This document shows positions 51,726 to 59,654 of a stretch of 64,000 nt of DNA, one piece after another. Position 1 is the stretch's first letter, and each line of letters begins with the position of its first letter. Source of the stretch: Betaproteobacteria bacterium MOLA814 (GTDB taxonomy: Bacteria; Pseudomonadota; Gammaproteobacteria; Burkholderiales; Burkholderiaceae_C); assembly GCA_000496475.1 (NCBI GenBank), contig AYMW01000001.1, forward strand, positions 691,358 to 755,357, written 5' to 3'. The notes beneath the pieces were generated by a model. That model did no database searches, was not told where the DNA came from, and saw only the letters and a program-made list of their open reading frames with translations. A program made the position numbers and the translations under genes.

Positions 51726-52768
51726 TTGTTATCCCCTTGGTCTTGAATACCTAAACGATTAGGAAGCAGCGACGATCTTGGCCTACGCGGAACCGATGCG
51801 ATGTCATAAGCTAAAAAGGCTAAAATCAACTGTAGCCCCATCAGAACTGGAAGGGCGGAAAGCATGACAGTACCAGCAGGAGTCGTAATCCCTTCGCGTA
51901 CAGCAAGGAACCAGTTCCACATGCCGAAACAAAAACCGAATAAAAATAGAGCCACACCTAACGGTAGCTCCATAGAAGCTAATGACATATCACGCAAATA
52001 GTAATTATAAAAAATTCTTTTGAAAAAATTTCTAATATGCTTGACAAAAAACTCACCAATAATATGTGATATTTTAAGATTGCTTACTTCATAAGAATAT
52101 TTAGCATTCATCGGTATGTCAACTACAACAGCGCGCAATATATTGAGGCGAAATAGTAGATCAGTTTCAAAGAAAAAACGGCGACTTATCTTACCAAAAG
52201 GCAAAAGTCGAGCAACATCTGCGTGGATTGCAGTAAATCCGTTAGTGGGATCAAACAAGTCCCAGTAACCAGACGAAATCTTAGTCATAAAGGAAAGAAC
52301 AGCATTGCCAAAAAGACGAACTTTAGGCATTGTATGTATTTCTTCAAGATCAAAGAAACGATTCCCCTTAGTATAATCTGCATCCCCAGACAAAATTGGG
52401 TAAATAAAACTTGGAATTAGACTTGGATCCATCTGCCCGTCCCCATCTACCTTGACAATCACTAAAGCACCCTCCTCAATAGCTGCACTATAACCAGTCA
52501 TTACAGCACCGCCAACACCTTGGTTGGATTCATGAAAAATGACACGAACCCGTTGATCCACACAATGTAAAGAAACGTATTTACCAGAACTGTCCGGGCA
52601 AGCATCATCAATAACATATATCCGCCACACTTCATTTCCGATATTGGCAATTACTTCAAGAATCTGCCGTGTAACTTTGTAACAAGGAATAACAACAGCA
52701 ACACGACTGGATGCATAGTTATTCTTGGTAAATTGATCTGTAGCGAAGATATGTGTAGAAATATTCAT
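51722..52768 (-). CDS. GtrB/DPMS-like GT2 glycosyltransferase
   Basis: 348 aa. VAVVIPCYKVTRQIL, YVIDDACPDSSGK, IVKVDGDGQMDPSLIPSF (metal site D-G-D), DLFDPTNGFTAIHADV, RFFFETDLLFRLN and two C-terminal membrane helices (LGVALFLFGFCFGMWNWFL and LMGLQLILAFLAYDI) mark a polyprenyl-phosphate glycosyltransferase. It is coupled to the GT-C-like gene by a 4-bp overlap, which suggests that protein uses the product. Confidence 0.9.
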   Translation of the reverse strand: MNISTHIFATDQFTKNNYASSRVAVVIPCYKVTRQILEVIANIGNEVWRIYVIDDACPDSSGKYVSLHCVDQRVRVIFHESNQGVGGAVMTGYSAAIEEGALVIVKVDGDGQMDPSLIPSFIYPILSGDADYTKGNRFFDLEEIHTMPKVRLFGNAVLSFMTKISSGYWDLFDPTNGFTAIHADVARLLPFGKISRRFFFETDLLFRLNILRAVVVDIPMNAKYSYEVSNLKISHIIGEFFVKHIRNFFKRIFYNYYLRDMSLASMELPLGVALFLFGFCFGMWNWFLAVREGITTPAGTVMLSALPVLMGLQLILAFLAYDIASVPRRPRSSLLPNRLGIQDQGDNK

Positions 52769-55218
52769 TGCCTAAGAGAATTTCTTTTAAATACTAAGGG
52801 AGTTGATGTATGTCCTGTTGTGTACACTATTGCAGTCACAACTTTAGAAGGAACAATTACTTTCATTGAGTGCTCAGCCCAAATTTTCGAACACTCGAAA
52901 GTTTTAATATTAGTGCTAACAAATTGGGTTTTAGAATCGAACCAGTTTATTTGAATACGACCGAGTGTTTTCTCTTTGTCACAACGAGCTACAACAGTAT
53001 TAATATAACTTAGACCAGGAGAAACTGCAACAGCTTGCGTTGCAGAGGAAGCAACATTTACTACGACTATGCCTGTATCAGCGTCATATTTAACATCTGG
53101 AGCCAAAGCCCAACCTTGCAATGATTTAAAATCAGAATTACTAAGTAATTCAGTATTGTAACGATAATCAATTTTGAGTTTACGCACGCTAATAGAACCA
53201 TACTCCGCAATTTTCTCGCTTACATTTTCATACATAGAATATTTTTTAACATCCCAGTTAGAATCCAAAATAATGAAAGTAACGCCCCGCCTCAACAAAA
53301 TATTGGCAAGATCCTGACCTGAACTAATTGATGATATTTCCGCCTGAAATTTAAAATTATACCAATTAGGATAAAGAGCATCTGCTGAAAGTCCTGCCGC
53401 TAAAGGTGACGTAAAGATGGCAACAGGGGTTCGTTGTAAATTAAGGTTATTAATTAACTTGACTGCAGCATGAATTGGTAGCTGTTCGGAAAGGTATAGT
53501 TCTCGGGTTGATCCATCAACTAAAGCTGACCTAAGTGAAAAATTTCGATAAAATGAACCGGAAACAAAAAATACAAGATTAATTCCTAATGTGATGATAA
53601 TTAGAATAAATGAAATGTTCTGTAAAAATATATTTTTTATATTATTTTTATCGAGAGAAATTCCAATAAATGCAGTTAATAAAACTAAAGCAGGAAAAAT
53701 ATAGCGCAAGTAGCTTGTAGAGTTAAAGATAAGAACTATTGATACGCACCCAATAATAAGTAGAGCAAGAGCTTTTTTGTGTCTTATCGCTAGTAGTAAG
53801 ACGGTTGCTGGTATAAAAAGTAAGAGCCATTGAAAACCAACAACGCCGTTTGTCGCCTCAAGGTATTTTCCTGATTGAAACGTTGCTTGGTAAAAGAAAT
53901 TCCATTTAATGCCTTCATTGAAAACTGCAGCGCCAAAAGGATCTTTGCCGGTAGCATAGAGCGGGGAATGAAAAATATGATTAAAAAATGGAAAAACTGG
54001 GTTGCCTGTTAGCTGCCAAGCTGTCATGTAAGGAATGATACCAATAACTAAGAAAAGGCAAAGACCAAAAGCCATAAATGGTAATACAGATTGCTTGAAC
54101 CAAACCCTGAAACGCCAAATGAGCAAAATCAAAAGTATCGGCAACATCATGAATGTTACTGCTTTTGTAGCTAAGGCACATCCGAGAAATAGACCAGCTA
54201 CTGGTAACTCAAAATTAGGGTTGCCCGACTTTGAACAAGAACTGAGAATAGCCAAAATGCCAGCAACAACAAAAGCAGCCCAAACTGATTCAATAAATAG
54301 AGTGCTTCCCTCTGTGAAAGTTAGAGGTGTCGATAAAAAAATAAGAACTGCCCACCTTGCACTAATTGACGAACCGCCTGCCCAAAGTACAATATTTCGT
54401 ACTAGCCAACCTAAAATAAATATAAATCCTACATTAATAATTCTTGCGGCTGTTTCACCAGCTAACATGTAACCAATTGCAAAGAGCCAGTCGCCAAGCA
54501 TGGGCATAACTGCCCATACATAGGTACTTGCATCAAACCCCCATTGATGACGTAACGACAAGTGAGCAGGAATAAACAGATGCATAACCAAAGCGTCGTA
54601 TCCAACCTCAGGCATTAAAGCAACAATAAAATAAACTAAAGCGACAACTGCAATCGCCACATCCAGCTTTTGAATACTTAATCCATTAAGGCTATTGCCA
54701 ACCATCAGTGCAAAAATATTTTTAGTTTCATCTCTAACTACTCGCCAACCTAGTATCAATGGCAATGCAAGTGCCGATCCATATACTCCAGAGTAGTTAA
54801 CCGGAAAATGGGCAAGCAGCCCAACTGCTGTACCATAAATTCCAGCTCCAATCAAAAAATTTGTCAGCCAGTTATCATCCTCTCGCTTAATAAACAGAAC
54901 GGAAAGAAAGAATTTCCCAGTAAGTGCTGAAGAAATAGCAAACCACAGGGCGACAACCAAAGGCCATAAGGCGCCAGCCAAGAGAGCGATACCAAGAGCT
55001 ACAGTTGCACCTACAAGCAGCGGGCTAATCCTACCCCACCAGGAGCCGACATAAACTAATAATGTGCAGATAATCAAAAAACTGACATAGCGAATTATGG
55101 CGCCTTCACCAGCCCAAGGTAATGCCTGAGGCCATTGCATATGCACAAGTCCCCAAATGGTCAGAAATGAGCCAGCAAGAAATGAAATAAAAATAATTGT
55201 TGAACTTGTTTTTTTCAC
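52765..55218 (-). CDS. Large GT-C-like membrane protein with C-terminal jelly-roll-like domain
   Basis: 817 aa. About 12 hydrophobic helices in residues 1-560, from IIFISFLAGSFLTIWGL to FILIIITLGINLVFFV, with ALMPEVGYDALVMHLFIPAHL in an early external loop where GT-C enzymes hold their catalytic acid. The soluble C-terminal ~250 aa include LLSNSDFKSLQGWALAPDV and repeated short beta-strands, resembling carbohydrate-binding jelly-roll modules. It probably transfers a sugar from a polyprenyl-phosphate donor in the periplasm. AT-rich. Followed without a gap by its GtrB-like partner. Confidence 0.78.
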   Translation of the reverse strand: MKKTSSTIIFISFLAGSFLTIWGLVHMQWPQALPWAGEGAIIRYVSFLIICTLLVYVGSWWGRISPLLVGATVALGIALLAGALWPLVVALWFAISSALTGKFFLSVLFIKREDDNWLTNFLIGAGIYGTAVGLLAHFPVNYSGVYGSALALPLILGWRVVRDETKNIFALMVGNSLNGLSIQKLDVAIAVVALVYFIVALMPEVGYDALVMHLFIPAHLSLRHQWGFDASTYVWAVMPMLGDWLFAIGYMLAGETAARIINVGFIFILGWLVRNIVLWAGGSSISARWAVLIFLSTPLTFTEGSTLFIESVWAAFVVAGILAILSSCSKSGNPNFELPVAGLFLGCALATKAVTFMMLPILLILLIWRFRVWFKQSVLPFMAFGLCLFLVIGIIPYMTAWQLTGNPVFPFFNHIFHSPLYATGKDPFGAAVFNEGIKWNFFYQATFQSGKYLEATNGVVGFQWLLLFIPATVLLLAIRHKKALALLIIGCVSIVLIFNSTSYLRYIFPALVLLTAFIGISLDKNNIKNIFLQNISFILIIITLGINLVFFVSGSFYRNFSLRSALVDGSTRELYLSEQLPIHAAVKLINNLNLQRTPVAIFTSPLAAGLSADALYPNWYNFKFQAEISSISSGQDLANILLRRGVTFIILDSNWDVKKYSMYENVSEKIAEYGSISVRKLKIDYRYNTELLSNSDFKSLQGWALAPDVKYDADTGIVVVNVASSATQAVAVSPGLSYINTVVARCDKEKTLGRIQINWFDSKTQFVSTNIKTFECSKIWAEHSMKVIVPSKVVTAIVYTTGHTSTPLVFKRNSLRQ

Positions 55219-55318
55219 AGCATTATGTTCTTTGAAAAATTTCCCTTGGAAGGTAATAGATGTTAAGCTTTAAAATCGTTCTTCTCTAAATTTAGCAATA
55301 GATATTCATACAAAATAT

Positions 55319-57508
55319 TTATTGTTCCATCTTCAACCTTATCTGTTGAACACGTTGCTTCCAAGTATTGTCCAATGCTAGTTGTTGTGCCAAAACATCC
55401 AGCTTCATTGGGTATGCTGACAAAATATTACGCACTAAATCTACAAATTGGTGATGATCATTGGCAATGTGTAGCAGCGTATATTTAACACATTCAGCCA
55501 GATTCGTCGTAACCACAGGCTTGCCTGCACTTAGATATTCAAACAACTTAACGGGTGAGATAGCGTTAGTAATGTCATTCCTTATGAATGGAATCAAGCA
55601 AATATCAAACCGTTTAAGGAACGGGATTAATTCAAGTTGTTTGCAAGGCGGAAGCACCACAACATTTGAGTAGTTCCACAAAATATCTGCAACTCTTTTT
55701 GACACACACTCTGACACGGGCCCAATCAATACAATCTTTGAGTTCGGCAACTCTTTAGCCAAGCATTCAATTAAATCAAAATCTAACCACTCTGCTATCG
55801 CACCATAGTAGCCCAAGATTGGGTGGCTGCTTAAAGTAACTTGGTCTATTAAATTTATGTTAGAAGCATTAACCGTATCAATAAATTCATCCGACACAGC
55901 ATTATTTAGTAATAATGATTTAGGTAATATATGTTTCGGTAATTGTGACATCAATATGTCAGCTGAAACAGTCACTAAGTTCGCTTGATTCAATATTTTC
56001 TGATGATCATTTTCTAATTCACTTGATGATAATTCAAGCAATGATAAATCATCCATGTAGTCGTATAGAAGGTACGAATATGTCAGATATTCCAAGTGTT
56101 TTATATTATTGGGCCAGAGACAATAGTAAGTAGTTTCAGCAGGCTTAAATACATAAGAAATAAAAGGGAAATAGTGTTCATTTAGAAGATAAAGATTTGT
56201 TGCAACTTGTTCAGTTATTTCTACTTTGTCTACTTGATTATTTAGCGTACCATAGATCACTACATAGCCAGCCTCAGCAAAGGCGCGTGCCAGATGTTGA
56301 GGTCGTTGAGTCATATAATGAAAATCAACCGTAGCAGGGAAAATAATCAACTTACGACCATTTAATGTTTCACGTATCGCATGCAACTTGTAAAATACTG
56401 CTTGTGGAATCTGCACACCCTGTTTTTGACTAAACCGTTGTATTACTCTTCCAGACAATGAGCGAAAGTAACGATATTTTTCGACAGAGGTTCCATGAAC
56501 CATATTACGCATAAAATTTTGCCAGCGAGTTTGCCATTTTGCATGAATGGCAACCGGATGGCTTGAGATCTCACGGGTATTGGAAAACATGCTAGATAAT
56601 TCAACCCTATGTATCTGAACCAATAAATGTTTAAAGTTTTCAAGCCTGATTGAAATTCTCTCAATTTCAGGGGAGCCCTTTTTGTTATTTTTAACATATG
56701 CCGATAAGTCTTTATCGAATTTGTCCCAGTAACAAAAGGCTATATCTGTCAACGTCCATTCAATCTCGTGCTTTTCCTTGAAGTAGGTTTTATTTTTTTC
56801 AAACTGTTCTCTATAAATTTCAACAGACAGTTTATTGAATGACACACTTCCCTTGTGGTAGACGAAACAATCCTCAGCCACTGCAAGAAAGAACCCAGCC
56901 TTTTTTGCACGGATGCAGTAGTCATCATCCTCAAACATACCTATACCGAATTTTTCATCCAGATATCCAATTTTCTCCGTTAAGGTCCGCCGCATCGCCA
57001 CACAAAAAAATCCAAGCTTTTCAGTGGTAAACCACACTCCCTTTTGTCGCTCAACATAAGCAGCAGCGGTTTTCTCAAAGTTTTTTTCGTTCAAGCCCCT
57101 AAGTTCAATGCGCTGTTCGTTCCCAGCAGCGTTAGTAACAGGCCCAACAAGCCCTACATCGGGTTGTTCGCTAAACACTTTGATCAGACTGTCCAACCAT
57201 CCAGATGGAACCAGTGTGTCATTGTTCAACAGAACTATATATTGTCCTCGAGCAAGCTTGATACCGTCATTGTTGCCACCGGCATAACCCTTGTTGGTGT
57301 CGTTCAATTGAATTCGGACATTGGCGTGCTGAGCTCCGAAATCTTTTAAATAGTCTGCGGTGCCATCAGAAGATGCATTGTCCACTACGATCAGTTCGTA
57401 GCTGTCCACAGGAGTGTTGAATATGATGCTCTCCAAGCAGGGGCGAGTCGCTTCTTTTAGGCTGTTGTAGCAAAGTACTACTATGCTTGTGCGGGTTGTT
57501 TTCTTCAT
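55319..57508 (-). CDS. Two-domain glycosyltransferase, GT2 + GT4-like
   Basis: 729 aa from ATG 57508. Residues ~1-270 are a GT2 domain: TSIVVLCYNSLKEATRPCLE, LIVVDNASSDGTADYL, YIVLLNNDTLVPSGWL (N-N-D), FCVAMRRTL and GIGMFEDDDYCIRAKKAG. Residues ~390-729 are GT-B: LIIFPATVDFHYMTQRPQHLA, LYDYMDDLSLLEL, GYYGAIAEWLDFDLIE and SPVKLFEYLSAGKPVVTTN. It is a bifunctional glycosyltransferase adding two sugars, or one with a binding-only domain. Its first ~225 residues are near-duplicates of the next gene. Confidence 0.87.
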   Translation of the reverse strand: MKKTTRTSIVVLCYNSLKEATRPCLESIIFNTPVDSYELIVVDNASSDGTADYLKDFGAQHANVRIQLNDTNKGYAGGNNDGIKLARGQYIVLLNNDTLVPSGWLDSLIKVFSEQPDVGLVGPVTNAAGNEQRIELRGLNEKNFEKTAAAYVERQKGVWFTTEKLGFFCVAMRRTLTEKIGYLDEKFGIGMFEDDDYCIRAKKAGFFLAVAEDCFVYHKGSVSFNKLSVEIYREQFEKNKTYFKEKHEIEWTLTDIAFCYWDKFDKDLSAYVKNNKKGSPEIERISIRLENFKHLLVQIHRVELSSMFSNTREISSHPVAIHAKWQTRWQNFMRNMVHGTSVEKYRYFRSLSGRVIQRFSQKQGVQIPQAVFYKLHAIRETLNGRKLIIFPATVDFHYMTQRPQHLARAFAEAGYVVIYGTLNNQVDKVEITEQVATNLYLLNEHYFPFISYVFKPAETTYYCLWPNNIKHLEYLTYSYLLYDYMDDLSLLELSSSELENDHQKILNQANLVTVSADILMSQLPKHILPKSLLLNNAVSDEFIDTVNASNINLIDQVTLSSHPILGYYGAIAEWLDFDLIECLAKELPNSKIVLIGPVSECVSKRVADILWNYSNVVVLPPCKQLELIPFLKRFDICLIPFIRNDITNAISPVKLFEYLSAGKPVVTTNLAECVKYTLLHIANDHHQFVDLVRNILSAYPMKLDVLAQQLALDNTWKQRVQQIRLKMEQ
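56831..57506 (-). repeat. Duplicated GT2 coding block, copy A
   Basis: About 670 bp at the 5' end of the GT2+GT4 gene, repeated at 57951-58623 with an offset of ~1.12 kb. Stretches of more than 60 identical bases occur, for example around 57185-57240. Confidence 0.85.
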
Positions 57509-57509
57509 C

Positions 57510-58625
57510 CTATATGCCCAGACGTTGCAGGAAACGGAATAAGCGATAAAAACGAGAACTCGACATTTCATCAATTTCGCGTTTCATACTTGAGGTCTCA
57601 TCAGCCAGTCGCTCATTATCTTGTTTTAAGGTAGTCGCCCAATCAGACATTTCCATCAGATGTCGGTGCTTTTCAGCCAACTGTATTTCAACAAGTGCTT
57701 TGCCTGCAATAACGACTGATTTTTGCTCAATATCACGTAGCTGATAAAGCGAGTTGGTCATATCGTTTACCCGCCCCAAAATTCGTTCAATTACTGTTCT
57801 TTGACAATTTATTTCGAAAGAGGTTAAGTCGACGCATAACCTATTCCAGATACCAAAAGCTATATTTGTGTATGTCCACAATATACCGTGTTTTTCAAAA
57901 AAATAGTTTCGATTCTTATCAAATATTTCAATGTAATCGTTTGACGATAATTTTTTGAATGACACACTTCCCTTGTGGTACACGAAACAATCCTCAACCG
58001 CTATAATAGAGAATCCAGCCTTTTTTGCACGGATGCAGTAGTCATCATCCTCAAACATACCAATACCGAATTTTACATCCAGGTAACCAATCTTATCAGG
58101 TAACGTGCGCGGCATCGCCACACAAAAGAATCCAAGTTTTTCGGTGTTGAACCATACTCCCTTTTGTCGCTCAACATAGGCAGCAGCGATTTTCTCAAAG
58201 TTTTTTTCGTTCAAGCCCTTAAGTTCAATGCGCTGTTCGTTCCCAGCGGAGTTGGTAACCGGCCCCACAAGCCCAACATTGGGTTGTTCGCTAAACACTT
58301 TGAGCAGACTGTCCAACCATCCAGATGGAACCAGTGTGTCATTGTTCAACAGAACTATATATTGTCCTTGAGCAAGCTTGATACCGTCATTGTTGCCACC
58401 GGCATAGCCCTTGTTGGTGTCATTCAATTGGATTCGGACATTGGCATGCTGAACTCTGAAATCTTTTAAAAACTCTGCGGTGCCATCAGCAGAGGCATTG
58501 TCCACTACGATCAGTTCGTAACTGTCCACAGGGGTGTTGAAAACGATACTCTCCAAGCAGGGGCGAGTCGCTTCTTCTAAGCCGTTGTAGCAAAGTACTA
58601 CAATACTTGTCCGGATTTTATTCAC
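57510..58625 (-). CDS. GT2 glycosyltransferase, tandem paralogue
   Basis: 371 aa from GTG 58625, 1 bp upstream of its neighbour. The N-terminal GT2 domain is nearly identical to that of the next gene (same IVVLCYN, LLNNDTLVPSGWLDSL, FGIGMFEDDDYCIRAKKAG). Instead of a GT-B domain it ends in a helical tail of ~100 aa (SLYQLRDIEQKSVVIAGKAL, then LKQDNERLADETSSMKREI and DEMSSSRFYRLFRFLQ) that looks like a coiled coil. The tail may mediate interactions. A GTG start and weak ribosome site suggest lower or coupled translation. Confidence 0.85.
   Translation of the reverse strand: MNKIRTSIVVLCYNGLEEATRPCLESIVFNTPVDSYELIVVDNASADGTAEFLKDFRVQHANVRIQLNDTNKGYAGGNNDGIKLAQGQYIVLLNNDTLVPSGWLDSLLKVFSEQPNVGLVGPVTNSAGNEQRIELKGLNEKNFEKIAAAYVERQKGVWFNTEKLGFFCVAMPRTLPDKIGYLDVKFGIGMFEDDDYCIRAKKAGFSIIAVEDCFVYHKGSVSFKKLSSNDYIEIFDKNRNYFFEKHGILWTYTNIAFGIWNRLCVDLTSFEINCQRTVIERILGRVNDMTNSLYQLRDIEQKSVVIAGKALVEIQLAEKHRHLMEMSDWATTLKQDNERLADETSSMKREIDEMSSSRFYRLFRFLQRLGI
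57951..58623 (-). repeat. Duplicated GT2 coding block, copy B
   Basis: Partner of 56831-57506. The similarity ends abruptly after the GTAYHKG-like VYHKGSVSF region, where the two proteins take different C-terminal parts. Recent duplication or gene conversion would explain the high DNA identity. Confidence 0.85.
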
Positions 58626-59654
58626 TTTTAAATTATCCTGGTACCATAAAAAACTAATGCATACGCTTCCACATATACTAATATCTTAAATAAAAACAGG
58701 TCGAACACCTTGCGTTTTTAAAGGCGCCAAGGAAAAAAAGTCCTGCTTTATCGAAACATCCCACACTACTAAATAACATGTTCACCAACGCGCAACTCTA
58801 AATTGACACGAGGACACACTATAAAATTTTCAAACATATTCCAGATCGACCACTGGTCTGCAGGTTGACATCGCTGTTTACTGACATCAATTCCGGATAC
58901 CAGTCCAAGATTAATAGCAGAATGTCTTTTCACGGAGGATAATTAACATAGACCACGCGCTAAACTAAAAGATTCCAACTTGAAATAGGTTCATTTCATA
59001 ATCTGGAGATCAATGAATCCTGCCTGCTATAAATTCTTGATTGAGTAAGATGGACTCTGGAAATACCGACATATTCAAAGTTTCTTCGACAAAGCTAGAT
59101 CCATGAAATACAATAATGAGAAATCTCATAACTCGACCATTTCGTATACGCTTGACAAGCCTGCACTCACCATCTATTGTTACAATTTAAAATTCATGAA
59201 ATTCATCAAATTAGTGTAAATGCTCTTTTGTTTCTCCTTCGCTCACATAAAAACACTAAAGTCAAATACAAAACGGGAGTTCAGTAATTTTTTTATTTTC
59301 AAAAATACCAGTAAATATTAAAAAGGAGACACTATACTCACCCTGGTAGAAATGGCTTTAATATCCAGTCTGGTTGCTAAATGCTAGTAGGTTTTTATAA
59401 AACATAGATTTTTCGTTAATGTGTTTACAGATCTTTCCTATTACACACTCCTTTGCCGAGAAGGTCTTTTCTGTCATGAAATTAAGGTAAAGAAATTGCA
59501 CGACCAAAGAGAGCTATAGATAACTCATACAGCATCTCTCTCATACCCACTCTTGAGTCAAAGTTTGTGAAAAGAACCTTTTAGTGGGACAACGCAGCAA
59601 CAGGCCTCGTAGATTGCTCTAAATATAATACATTTATATGTAAATGTTCCGAGC
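58626..59654. other. 1-kb AT-rich region with no gene seen
   Basis: No ORF of gene-like quality on either strand and no recognised RNA motif. It is rich in A and T with many short stop-bounded frames. It separates the last big GT gene from the tandem GT2 genes and must contain the promoter of the operon that starts at 58.6 kb; it may also hold remnants of deleted genes. Confidence 0.6.
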
